A DNA stretch of 40,340 nt, from positions 1-40,340 of IMG/VR virus record IMGVR_UViG_3300023179_000230; one strand, given 5' to 3'. The stretch comes from a virus. The position numbers and the translations under genes were made by a program. The notes below the pieces were generated by a model that did no database searches, was not told the origin of the DNA, and saw nothing but the letters and a program-made list of their open reading frames with translations. Below, one piece after another: positions 1-10,600 of the stretch (position 1 is the stretch's first letter; each line of letters begins with the position of its first letter).

Positions 1-1
1 C

Positions 2-328
2 CTAGCTTGGGAAGAACTACCTCTCCTCAAATACGAATCTGAAGTTTTTGTCCGAGTTGGTGCATGGGCAAGTCTTGAACAATTAGAAGAATCTCTCATA
101 TTGCGTGAACTGTTTCTTTTGCATCGGGCATGCAGTCACGAATTTATGCAACAAATAAAAGCCCTTGCTTATTCACAGGGTGCAGAGGATGTTGACTTTG
201 AAGAGGATTGGTATGATGTTTCTCCAACCACAAGGGATGACCGAGTTATGCGGATGCATGACCTTCCCAGCTTTGCAGCAACTGGTCTATCCTTAGGATA
301 CGAGTCAGCACCGCAACAAAATCAATGA
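2..328 (+). CDS. Probable tail assembly chaperone, 3' part only
   Basis: The reading frame is open from the first bases of the window, so the gene starts upstream and only the last 108 residues are seen. The visible part is rich in Glu, Leu and aromatic residues and looks helical, with an acidic stretch (EDVDFEEDWYD) near the end. No domain is recognised directly. The call rests on position: in siphoviruses the gene just before the tape measure gene is usually the tail assembly chaperone, often made as a short form and a frameshifted long form. The place where such a frameshift would occur lies outside the window. A TTG at 101 is in frame but has no reason to be the start. Confidence 0.5.
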   Translation, partial: LAWEELPLLKYESEVFVRVGAWASLEQLEESLILRELFLLHRACSHEFMQQIKALAYSQGAEDVDFEEDWYDVSPTTRDDRVMRMHDLPSFAATGLSLGYESAPQQNQ

Positions 329-376
329 TTTTATTGCTTTTTTTGATATCAAGTGTAATAATTATTGTGGTGAAAT

Positions 377-3300
377 ATGTCTGATGTCGATATCATAATA
401 CAAGTACATACAGAAGGTGTACAGAAGGTCGGCAATCTTAGCTCATCTCTTAGAAATCTAAGCGCTACATTACGCGGCATTAATGTGCCGATGGCTAAAC
501 TTGATGCCCAAACAAAAGCAGTTCATAAGGCTCTTGGCATTACATCTCGTGGCGTAGATCAACATGCCAAGTCAATAAAGGGCTTAATTCAAAATCAAAA
601 AATTCTTGGTGTTGAACAGAAAAAAATTACAGCTGATTTAAATGCATTAAGATCTGCATATGTATTAGCTGGCAAAGAAACAACGCAATTGGGGCGTTCA
701 ATTGGAGTTACTACAAGAGAACTTCAAGCGTTTTCTAAAACATTTAGAGGGATGAGATTAAGAGCTATCGGCTCCGATTTTCAAAATATTTCTCTTAGGA
801 TGTCTAAACTTGGTAAAGATGCGCAATTCGTTGGTAGAAGCTTATTGATTAACCTTACATTACCACTTGCTACATTTGCAAGAACGGGGTTGCAGACATT
901 TAAAGAGGTTGATACTCAATTAACAAGATTAACAAAGGTGATGGAAAATGTCGCGCCAACTCTTGATATTGCAGCACAGAAAATTACTGGATTAGGCGAT
1001 GCAACATTTAGTGATTTAATAAAACCAGAAGATATTCAAAATGCAAAATTGTTTGTAGAAAACTTTAATAAACTTAATACGGCATTAACGCAAATGTCTT
1101 TAAAGTTTGGTGTAGCAAAACAAATGGTCGTGTCAATTGGTGCTGACTTTGCAGAATTAGGTGTAACTTCTAAAGATAATATTGCATCTCTTGCAGAGAT
1201 GACGCTTGAGCTGGAAAAGCTCGGTACGATGGATATTAAAGGAGCTCAAGATTTAACACAAGCATTATTTTTCCAATCAAAGAGAGCTCTTGAAGCAAAT
1301 GGAGCTTTAAAAGGATTAACATCTGCAAGAGAAAGAGAGACGAGGGCTATTGATGCAGCAAGAGCTCAAATGTATCTTTTCAATGCTGTTGAAAATGCAA
1401 CTGCTTTGACTCTTAGAGACCTCGGTGACGCTCTCCCAGAAGTCGGATCAATGGCTACAAGTTTTGGTATTTCAATGACAGAGGCTGCGGCTCTTCTTGC
1501 TCCTATGAAAGCTGCCGGTCTTGATATTGGCGCATCTGCAAACTCAATTAAAGTTTCACTCCAAAGATTGCTAGCGCCAACTAAACAAAACTCTGACATG
1601 ATTAATAAGCTTGCCAAAGAATATGGTGTTCTTGGCGATGCACAAAAAGACTTTACGCTTTCTACAAAAACTGGTCTTATCGGATTAGATGCTACAGTTA
1701 GAATGTTTAGAGAAATTTTAAGATCAAAAGCTGGACCTGAAGGCGCTCTCAGATTAATGTCTGATTTATTTGAAAAACGTCAAGGTCCAAGAATGTATTT
1801 GGCAATTGAACAGCTTGACTTATTCAATAAACAACTTGAATTAACTGGCGGATATGCTGAAACATTACCAAATCAATTGGCTCCAGCAGAAGTTCAAATG
1901 GCTAGAGTTGCGGAAGAAACTGCTAAGAAATTTGTAAATTTTAATACAACGATTGTTCCAAAAACAGTAAGATCGTTTAAGGATATTGGAAATATTGCAA
2001 GAATTGCAACAGCTACTGCTGGACAAAAAATTGAAATAGAGGCTGGTAAGACATTAATTATTAAGCCTGAAGATATTGCTAATGCTAGGGCGGTCAGAGA
2101 TGCGGTTGGCGATTTTGTTGTAAAGAAAAAGCAGGCTGAAGGTATTGATATAATTTCCGAAGTTAAAACAGAAGCTGGTAGAGCATTAATGATCCAGCTT
2201 GCTGGTGGTGCTAATGCTGCACAGCTTGCACAATCAGAACTTGATAGATCGCTTCAAACAACAGCGGCCAGTATTGATAAGATTAAAAATGCATTTAAAT
2301 TATTTGCTGCCGATTTAATTGCAAGATTGGCTCCTACAATTGAAAAAATTTCTAAGAAAGTCGTTCAGATGTATGAAACATGGATGTCTCCAGAATTTGA
2401 ACAAACAAGAAAAAGAATTACTGATTTAATTTTATCTGTTGGAAGTTTTTTAGCTGGTCTTGGACCAGTCATTCTTGCTATGGGTACATTTCAAGCAGTT
2501 GTTGGCAAAGTTGGTCTTGGTCTTGCTAGATTCTTTCCGAAATTAAAAAATATTGATGGTGGTTTTGTTGGATTAGGGAAAAGCGCAGAGCTTGCTGCAA
2601 CATCAGTAAATAATTTCTATAAAAAGTATATTACAGGTGTTAAAGCCGCTGCAGATCAGGCAAATATAGCAGCTCCATCAATATCAGCTCTTGTTTCTGG
2701 TAAAATTTCTAAAGGTAAAGAATTAATATCTGCAGAAACTGCTCTTGGAACAATTAAGGGAAGAGGTGCTTCAATACAGACTGCAAGATTGGCAAAAATT
2801 GGAATTACTGATATTGAAGGAGGCCCAACTGCGATACAGCAACAAGATATTATATCAAAATATTTAAGGGCTAGACCAACTGCAACAAAGATACCAAGAG
2901 GTCGTATTCAGGGAGCAGCTGTTGGAATTCCAGCTGAATTCTATGAGGGTGGACTCTTAAGACCAGAAATTGCAAGTGCTTTTAGCCAATATCAAGGATT
3001 ATCTTTTGCTGAAAGACAAGGTGTAAGCGCTACAAGGGGTAGGGGATTAGCAAAGAAACAAATTCAAGCAGTACAATCCTTTCAAAGAGCGCAACCAGTT
3101 TTTGCGGCAAAAGGTGTTGGAATTGCTCAACAAATATCTGATACTGGTCAAGTTGGAGCAATGCGCTATGCATTCCGAGACAGAGAAATTACTACACAAC
3201 AGGCAAGAAAAATTGCTGGTGGTGGAATAGGTGGATTAACTCAACGAGCAGCTTTAAGAATGGAAGGGGCAAGAGAAATTGCCACAGCCCCAATACGTTC

Positions 3301-6163
3301 ACTTGGAAAAGTTAAACAGGGTGCTATTGCTGCAACGACAGCATTTAAAGCTGCTCCATCAATTCCGGGAAGCGCTATCCAGTGGACAAAGATGGGAGCT
3401 GGTGCTACTGCTTATTTTGCTCAGCTAAAAGGTGGTCAGGTAGCGCTTGATGCTTTAATTTTGAAACATCAAGTTCTTGGTATGGCTGCTCCAGGAAGAT
3501 TTAAAATGCTGGGTACGGCAATATTAGGTGTTATAAAGAATATGAAGTTAGCAACTATTGCAACAAGAATATTTAAAACTACACTAATGATGACAGGCAT
3601 TGGAGCAATTATTGCCGGTGTTGCGGCTGTTGTATTCCTTGTTATTAAGAACATGGATAAAATTAGAGGCGCTACCAAAGCCTGGGATGCGCTAAAAAGA
3701 GCGTTTGGTCTCATTAAAGATGCCGCTATGGAAGTCATTAGACCAATTCAAGATCTATTTGCTCAATTTGGGTCAAAGGGTGCTCAGGCAGAAGCTGCTG
3801 GTTCTGGCATCGCAAATATATTTACTGGAATAGCAAAAGCTGTTGAATTTGTTGCTGGGATGATTAAAGTATTTGTTGAAAAAGTAATTCAGCCATATCT
3901 CTATGGAATTATAAATATCGTCATGGCGATTGTAAGTATATTTAAGGGTAATTGGGGTGATGCATTTAAATTCTTAATTGCCGCTGTTGCATCTGTTGCT
4001 AAAGGTGTTATTAATCTATTTATTGGGATGGGTGTAGGAATAGTTAAAGTTATTGTTGCTGCAATAAGTAAAGTCCTTGATGCATTTAGTAAAATTCCAA
4101 TTGTTGGTGGATTGTTTGGCGCAGCAAAATCAGGTTTGCAGGCAATAGGTAATTTTGCTACAAGTGCAATGCAAGGCGTTGGTAATATTATCATAAAAGG
4201 TCTTGATAAAGCAGCATCTCTTGGTGTTAAAAAATCAACAGGTGCAGTCATGGCAGGAAAATCCGGTATGGCAAAAGCAGGTGGGGATGTAGGTAAAGCT
4301 GGAAATGAAGCTATAACAAATGCTCTTGGTGATGAAAGTGGCGTTGGGAATGCCATGGATAAGATTAAAAATAAAATTAAAGAAGGCATGGCCGATGCTG
4401 CGCAAAAATTGTATGATTTTGTGGTCGATAGATTCTCCCAGTCAATCAAAAAATTTGTTTCTGATTCAGTAAAAGCTCTTAATAAACAAAAAGAAATGGC
4501 TTTGAAAGTATTTGATGTTCAATTAAATACTTTAATGAAACTTGAAAAAGCAGAAGAGTCATTAACTAGAAAGAAAGAATATGAAACTAACCGTAGAAAG
4601 TTAATTGATGATGCTTCTTTAAGACAAGAGCAGTATAGAAGAAATCGAGCACTTGCGATATATGAAGGCAGAATTGATGATGCTAGAATACTTGATCTAG
4701 AAGAAAGGCAGTCTGCAAAAGAAAGCACTCAGGAATTGGCAACTCTTGATGAAACAAGAAGAAAGGAGCTTGCTAAAGAGAACCTAGAGGCTCTTAGGGA
4801 AGCTATTAATAATGCTAAAGAGTTGGCAGGTAAATTCTTTGATGAATCAATAGAAAAATTCCAATTAGCTGCCGAACACATTACACGTATTGCTCCAGTA
4901 ACTATTGAACAATATGAAGCTCAATTAATGGAATTAAGAAATCTATCTGTTCAATATGCTGATAATAATAATCTTGAATTTGGCAAGATGTTTGAAAAGT
5001 TTAGTACAACTATTGCTGAAAAAATGCCAAATACTGTTGATGATTTCGGAAAGGCTCTCGGTGCATTTACTACTCCACTAGATGCGCTTGTTGCTTTGGC
5101 AGAAGCAAAATATGGTCTGGGTTCAGAGGATGAAGCAACTGTTCTTGGTGTTACTCATGCGATGTCTAAAGCAGTTATTGGCATTACACTTGGAATGCTT
5201 GTTGATATTGGAGATACTTTTGCAACAGCTTCTCCGGCAATTACAGAAAAGTATGGAGACATTACAGGTGGTATTAAAGGCTTAACAGAAGAAGTTTCTG
5301 CTGACGGGACTACTATATTTAGTAATTTTAAAACTGGAGTTTTAGGCATCTTCACAGGATTACTTGCAGAAATAAAAACTGCATTCTTAACACCATTTGA
5401 AGCAGCGTTTGCTGCTTCAAATCCTACAACTGTTTATACGCAAGCAATTGCGGATGGCAATTTAACAATTAAAGCTGAATTTGAAAAAACTCTTGCATAT
5501 AATGAAGAATTAGCAAAAAAAATGAAAGCAGCGCTAGACCCAGCAATTAGAAAATGGATTGAATTAAAAACTAAAATTGAAGAAGCGGGAGATGCTGCTA
5601 AAAATTTTGGTGGTGCTGCTCCAGATCTTACCGGTGGTGCAAGACCTGCTAATTTTACAACAGTAGATAGATATGAAGAATCTTTGATTAGGAGTGGAAT
5701 TATAACTCCATTAGATCGAGTTAAATACCCAACAGCAGATGCAGCAAGAAGAGCTGCAATGAAAAGAATGGCTACTGGTGGTTATTTGAATGCGCCAACA
5801 ACAAGGGAAATTCCAGCCATATTGCATGGCGGTGAATTTGTTCTAAATGCTGCTGCTGTTAAAAGACTTGGAATTGCTACATTAACAAAATTAAACAATT
5901 ATCGTATACCAAAATATAAAATGGGTGGCTATGTTCCATCAAAGTTCACTGTGCCATCGTCGTCAACTCCTCCAGTAGCAGGTGTATCAGTTAATAGTGT
6001 AAGTACAGTAAATATTCAAGTTGAAAACTTTATTGGTCAAGAAGAATGGTTTAAGTCAATGATGAAAGAATATAATGTGAATGTTCTGCCAAGAAATCAA
6101 AAAGCTGCAGGATTAGAATCAAGAACATTTACAACATATAATGGAATTAATCAAGGTCTATAA
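377..6163 (+). CDS. Tail tape measure protein
   Basis: This 1928-residue protein would set tail length and be ejected into the host envelope at infection. The N-terminal 150 residues are helical, as in other tape measure proteins. Hydrophobic segments lie at about residues 690-716, 1072-1098 and 1172-1230, fitting membrane insertion. A basic, Gln/Ala/Gly-rich linker fills about 780-1060, and a strong coiled coil lies at about 1371-1495. The C-terminal part has the motif TGGYLNAP...PAILHGGEFVLN at about 1800-1826, typical of phage tape measure proteins. At the usual 0.15 nm per residue the tail would be near 290 nm (inference). The start ATG follows GTGGTGA. The stop overlaps the next start as TAATG, so the tail genes are translationally coupled. 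Confidence 0.95.
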   Translation: MSDVDIIIQVHTEGVQKVGNLSSSLRNLSATLRGINVPMAKLDAQTKAVHKALGITSRGVDQHAKSIKGLIQNQKILGVEQKKITADLNALRSAYVLAGKETTQLGRSIGVTTRELQAFSKTFRGMRLRAIGSDFQNISLRMSKLGKDAQFVGRSLLINLTLPLATFARTGLQTFKEVDTQLTRLTKVMENVAPTLDIAAQKITGLGDATFSDLIKPEDIQNAKLFVENFNKLNTALTQMSLKFGVAKQMVVSIGADFAELGVTSKDNIASLAEMTLELEKLGTMDIKGAQDLTQALFFQSKRALEANGALKGLTSARERETRAIDAARAQMYLFNAVENATALTLRDLGDALPEVGSMATSFGISMTEAAALLAPMKAAGLDIGASANSIKVSLQRLLAPTKQNSDMINKLAKEYGVLGDAQKDFTLSTKTGLIGLDATVRMFREILRSKAGPEGALRLMSDLFEKRQGPRMYLAIEQLDLFNKQLELTGGYAETLPNQLAPAEVQMARVAEETAKKFVNFNTTIVPKTVRSFKDIGNIARIATATAGQKIEIEAGKTLIIKPEDIANARAVRDAVGDFVVKKKQAEGIDIISEVKTEAGRALMIQLAGGANAAQLAQSELDRSLQTTAASIDKIKNAFKLFAADLIARLAPTIEKISKKVVQMYETWMSPEFEQTRKRITDLILSVGSFLAGLGPVILAMGTFQAVVGKVGLGLARFFPKLKNIDGGFVGLGKSAELAATSVNNFYKKYITGVKAAADQANIAAPSISALVSGKISKGKELISAETALGTIKGRGASIQTARLAKIGITDIEGGPTAIQQQDIISKYLRARPTATKIPRGRIQGAAVGIPAEFYEGGLLRPEIASAFSQYQGLSFAERQGVSATRGRGLAKKQIQAVQSFQRAQPVFAAKGVGIAQQISDTGQVGAMRYAFRDREITTQQARKIAGGGIGGLTQRAALRMEGAREIATAPIRSLGKVKQGAIAATTAFKAAPSIPGSAIQWTKMGAGATAYFAQLKGGQVALDALILKHQVLGMAAPGRFKMLGTAILGVIKNMKLATIATRIFKTTLMMTGIGAIIAGVAAVVFLVIKNMDKIRGATKAWDALKRAFGLIKDAAMEVIRPIQDLFAQFGSKGAQAEAAGSGIANIFTGIAKAVEFVAGMIKVFVEKVIQPYLYGIINIVMAIVSIFKGNWGDAFKFLIAAVASVAKGVINLFIGMGVGIVKVIVAAISKVLDAFSKIPIVGGLFGAAKSGLQAIGNFATSAMQGVGNIIIKGLDKAASLGVKKSTGAVMAGKSGMAKAGGDVGKAGNEAITNALGDESGVGNAMDKIKNKIKEGMADAAQKLYDFVVDRFSQSIKKFVSDSVKALNKQKEMALKVFDVQLNTLMKLEKAEESLTRKKEYETNRRKLIDDASLRQEQYRRNRALAIYEGRIDDARILDLEERQSAKESTQELATLDETRRKELAKENLEALREAINNAKELAGKFFDESIEKFQLAAEHITRIAPVTIEQYEAQLMELRNLSVQYADNNNLEFGKMFEKFSTTIAEKMPNTVDDFGKALGAFTTPLDALVALAEAKYGLGSEDEATVLGVTHAMSKAVIGITLGMLVDIGDTFATASPAITEKYGDITGGIKGLTEEVSADGTTIFSNFKTGVLGIFTGLLAEIKTAFLTPFEAAFAASNPTTVYTQAIADGNLTIKAEFEKTLAYNEELAKKMKAALDPAIRKWIELKTKIEEAGDAAKNFGGAAPDLTGGARPANFTTVDRYEESLIRSGIITPLDRVKYPTADAARRAAMKRMATGGYLNAPTTREIPAILHGGEFVLNAAAVKRLGIATLTKLNNYRIPKYKMGGYVPSKFTVPSSSTPPVAGVSVNSVSTVNIQVENFIGQEEWFKSMMKEYNVNVLPRNQKAAGLESRTFTTYNGINQGL

Positions 6164-6579
6164 TGTCAATTCAAAATCAACAAAATGATATTACTCATCT
6201 AATTGTTTTAAATGGGCAAGAAATTACTGAACACAATAGAATTTTTAGTGGTGGATTTAAACTTAATTCTGTAGATTCAGAACTTGCAAATGGAAATAAA
6301 AGAAGATTTATAAAAAATAATAAAAATACTTATGCTCTATCTTTTACCTATTTACCAAATTCGCATACTAAAACTATTGATGGAAGAAAAGCAAGAGATT
6401 ATTTACTGCAATTAGCAAGAACACCATCAAGTATTTCTTTATCTATTAAGCTTGACCCCGCAGAACCATTCTATAATACAAATGTTTATGTTGATTCATA
6501 TTCAGAAGTCCTAATTCGCCGTGATATCCCAAATCAATGTGCTTATTACGATATAAATATGAATTTAATTGAGGCATAG
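6163..6579 (+). CDS. Distal-tail-like protein (first of two paralogues)
   Basis: A 138-residue protein directly after the tape measure gene, the usual place of the distal tail (Dit) protein. It begins LIVLNGQEITEHNRIF and ends with YSEVLIRRDIPNQCAYYDINMNL. The same elements recur in the C-terminal 140 residues of the next gene (LDGIPLTNQNRQF, ETKTVDLRASRNF, YSENLIRRDL), so the two are tandem paralogues. The central motif HTKTIDGRKARDYL matches ETKTVDLRASRNFI. By position and size it is probably a ring-forming component joining the tail tube to the tip, but sequence alone does not prove the Dit fold. Its start overlaps the tape measure stop. Confidence 0.7.
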   Translation: MSIQNQQNDITHLIVLNGQEITEHNRIFSGGFKLNSVDSELANGNKRRFIKNNKNTYALSFTYLPNSHTKTIDGRKARDYLLQLARTPSSISLSIKLDPAEPFYNTNVYVDSYSEVLIRRDIPNQCAYYDINMNLIEA

Positions 6580-6580
6580 T

Positions 6581-7645
6581 ATGGATTTTGGTTTTTATTC
6601 TTTTAGTGAACCATTAAATCAAGGTATAGATTTTTATACTGGTGACGAATCTGATGTTAGTATACAAATAGATGTAACTTCAAATCTTCAAATTGCAATA
6701 ACAAAAATTGCTTTCTCAAGTGTTACTATTGCAAACACATCAGATCTACAAGTTATAGCTAGAAGAATTATATTTGCTTCTGCAAATATTGTATGTGATG
6801 GTGCAACTCTTACATTGGGAACAAGAGTTAAACTCGCTCAATGCTCAATTACAGCATCTTCTAATCTATCAATTGCTGCTCAGAAGATTGCTTTTGCATC
6901 ATCTTCAATTTCCGGCGATGCAAATATTAGCGCATCAGCAAATAAAATTGCTACCTCTTCTTCATCAATAAATATTACATCTAATGCATTAATTTCGGCA
7001 ATTAAGATTTCTAAAGCAGCCTCAACAATTAATTTAACATCTAATTTAAGTGTATTTAGTACATTAATAAAACTCGCAAAAGCATCACTTAGCGGAAATG
7101 TCAATTTAACAGTAGCTGGAGATATTTTCTTAATTACAGCAAAAATTGTTATCTTTAACAATACAAATATTACTGCTCAAACTATTAGATTTAGTAATTC
7201 AATAACAGCTGATACTACATTAATAAGAACATTGCTTATGCTTGATGGTATTCCATTAACAAATCAAAATCGTCAATTTGATGTGGCTGTATCTCCAATT
7301 TATGTAGAGAATATAAATTGGCAAGGCGATACGTCAAGATATTATAAAAATACAAATTCAAATAGCGGAGCAAAAAGGACATTTAATCTTCAATGGAGAT
7401 TTATTCCAAATTATGAAACTAAAACAGTTGATTTGAGAGCATCAAGAAACTTTATAAGAAAAAAATCTAAAGATGGGGATGTCCATACATTGACTATTTT
7501 AAAACAAGATGAAAATGGAATAACTCCATATACTGAAGAAAATGTTGATGTCCTTATAACTAACTATTCAGAAAATTTGATAAGAAGAGACTTGATTGAT
7601 GATGTATACTATTTTGATTGCTCAATGTCGCTTGAGGAGGTCTAA
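6581..7645 (+). CDS. Distal-tail-like protein with internal repeat array
   Basis: A 354-residue protein. ATG at 6581 is preferred over an in-frame TTG at 6569 inside the previous gene. Residues about 31-215 consist of roughly nine copies of a degenerate 20-21 residue unit of the form TSNLxIxAxKIAFASSSI, alternating small polar and beta-branched residues. This suggests a stacked beta structure. The last 140 residues are a copy of the fold encoded just upstream (shared LIRRD, KTVDLRASRNF and NRQF motifs). The repeat section therefore looks like an extension attached to the N-terminus of a duplicated distal tail domain. I infer a structural tail-tip role and do not recognise the repeat as a named family. 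The stop overlaps the next start as TAATG. Confidence 0.65.
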   Translation: MDFGFYSFSEPLNQGIDFYTGDESDVSIQIDVTSNLQIAITKIAFSSVTIANTSDLQVIARRIIFASANIVCDGATLTLGTRVKLAQCSITASSNLSIAAQKIAFASSSISGDANISASANKIATSSSSINITSNALISAIKISKAASTINLTSNLSVFSTLIKLAKASLSGNVNLTVAGDIFLITAKIVIFNNTNITAQTIRFSNSITADTTLIRTLLMLDGIPLTNQNRQFDVAVSPIYVENINWQGDTSRYYKNTNSNSGAKRTFNLQWRFIPNYETKTVDLRASRNFIRKKSKDGDVHTLTILKQDENGITPYTEENVDVLITNYSENLIRRDLIDDVYYFDCSMSLEEV

Positions 7646-10600
7646 TGATTACAATTGATCAATACGCTAAAGATCTATCATCAGACTTTAACAATGCTAT
7701 TGCGGCAAAAGCTCAAAAAATTAAACCAAAAGTTATTATAACATGGCTTGATAGTCGGCATTTAGATAGTCTCACAGTAAGCACAAATAGCGCTCATGCT
7801 AATACATCATATCCAAATATTGGATTCTTTTTCTCTCCATCTGATGCTTTCAATGGTATTGAGCGCCAATCTTTTACATGGGCTGTAGCGGGCGCTAAGG
7901 ATAAAAATGGAGACATTATAAAAGCAGATGGCAGTTGGTATACTATGCCATCTTTAATAACAACAGATCTTGCAAATACACAAATTGGCGGTAACTTGGA
8001 GTTTGGATGGTGGTCTGGTAGTCAAAGCAATTCATCTGCGCATAATACATATACTGGATATGGTTTTGCAACAGATCCATATATTGAAGCTAGTTTTGCA
8101 GTTAGAAAAGTAAATAAAATAAGAGTTATAACATCTGAATATTACGGTAAAATATCAAATTATACATTGAATGCTTATGATAATTCAAATAATTTAGTTA
8201 CAAGTCAAACTGGCTTAATACAGTCTAATTCATATTATAAAGATCATATTTTATCTTCTGCATTATCAACACAAAATATTGCAAAAATAAGAGTAACTGT
8301 TCACAGTACTCAAAATCCAAGCGACTATGCAAGAATACAAGAGATTATTCCTATCTATGAAGAAGATATGAGTAACTATGTCATTTCAATGTCTGTAAAT
8401 AGAACAAGAGATGTGCATGAAACAAGTTTGCCAATTGGCGGTAGTGAAACTGGTAATGCAACAATTGAGTTTGATAATACAACAAAAAAGTTTAATATAT
8501 TTGATAACTCTTCCGAATTTGGTAAGTATTTAAAAAAAGAATTAAAAGTTGATGTATATTCTGGATGGCGAATCAAAAAGCCCTCAGATGCTGACATTGA
8601 TAATATTTTTCTTTCAACATTTTTAACAGCAAATGCAAATTCATCAACTACAACTTTATATGTTAATGATATTTCAATATTCCCAACTGGTGGTGCTGGG
8701 AATTATTTTACTGCTGTAATAGATCAGGGGAATCAATCAGAAGAAATCATTTTGTGCTCTGGTACAACATCTCCAAACATTTTAAATGTTGTAACTAGGG
8801 GATATGCTGGAACAGACCCAGTTTCTCACAATAATAGTGCATCGGTTAAATTTGAAGTTTATGAATATGTAAAAAATGGAACATATTATATTGATGAATG
8901 GAATGCCAGTTCTTCCGGGATGACTGTTGGTGCTAGCATGCAAGACTGGACAAAGTTTCTTACTGAAAAAAATATTAAATATGGGTTCTTGTTACAAAAT
9001 GCCTTTGTTGGAGATGCCGTTAAAAATATTCTTTTACGTTCCAATTTTCCTCAGGCCGACATAGAGAAATTAAATAAGTATTCTCAGGGCGCTCTTGAAA
9101 GAGGTGCAATTGCAAGTTATTCTTTCAAAGAAGAAACTATTGATAGAAGTGGAAATAGTATTATTCCATCAAATGGATTAAGAGCAAGATTATGGGGCAT
9201 GCCATCAAATAAAAAAGATATGGCTGTAAAAGACATTCTTGCTGATGCCCTAGATAGACAGCTTACTAATTTGGATCTTGCTCTTGGCGAAACACGATTT
9301 GTTAGCCCATCATATGTTGCGCTTTCTAAAAATATCTCTTCTAACTCTTCTAATGCGTTACAATTGGTCGATTACTCTTTTACTGGCAATAACGGCACTG
9401 TTTATTCAGATTATTATAATGGAGTTGTTGATGGTTATTATATTCCTCTTGCAAGTGGAAATCAAAATCTTGTTATCTATATAACTGGTGGCGGAGTTAG
9501 ATTGTATCTTGATGATTCACTAATTATTAATAAATGGATAACGCATGAATCAAATACCAGAATAGCAAGTTCAACAGTAAACTTAACTGCTGGTGTTCCA
9601 AGAAAAATAAGGATTGAATTTTATCATCCATACAACAATGGTTCTTCTTCTAATTTTAGATTAGCGCTTTATAAAGTTATAGGGGCTGGATCAGATACCT
9701 TGGTTACTGCCAATGAATGTACAACTGTTGTTCCATTTGATGCAATAGGTGTTAGAAATGGCTCGACTGATTTAACTGTAGCAGATGCATATCATATGCG
9801 AAATAATGGAGTATATGTTAATAATCCAAAATTGAGTCAGCCAACTGGATTAATTTCAGAAGATAATGACACATCAGTATTACTGGAATCAAATGCTTAT
9901 ATTAGAATACCATTTCATGATAGTATTAATATAACAAATTCAAACAGCAATCTCTATACTGGAAAATGGACATTCGAATTTTATGGAAAATTCAATTCTG
10001 GTTCTTTTAGCGGAGATGGTGAATATATAAGTAATTGGTCAAATGCTACACCATCTAATGGTTTTGAGTTCTTTAATAATGCATCTACAAATGGTTTTAA
10101 AATCAAAACATTATCAAACTCTAGTGTAATCACAGAAACAGTATCATCAAATACAGCATTATCAAGTAATACATTTAATCATATTGTTGCCACTTATGAT
10201 GGGTCTAAATTATATTATTATGTAAATGGTGATTTAAAATCAAATACAACAATTACTGGCTCTCCAATATCTTTCACAGGAGATATTACAATTGGAGGTC
10301 GTGGAGCTTCCTTTACCGCAAATACTGGCGAATCTAATCCTAGTACAATAAGAAGTTTTACTGTTGATGAATTTCAAATATATAATCAATATTTAACATC
10401 AACACAAATAAAAGATAGATATTCAGAAGCACAAATTCAGCCATTAACAAATTTTGCATTTTTATATGGTAATAATTCAACATTGCGGGCCCTGCTTGAT
10501 GATATAACTTTTGCAGATTTGGGTCGTCTATATATTGATGAACTTGGTAAGGCGAAGTATGAACACTTCTATAGGTTTTTTGAATCTTCAATAGCGCAAC

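Noticed and set aside
3901-4449. 182-codon open frame on the - strand
   Set aside because: It lies wholly inside the tape measure gene, mirrors its Ala/Ile-rich codons, and has no ribosome site or recognisable motif.
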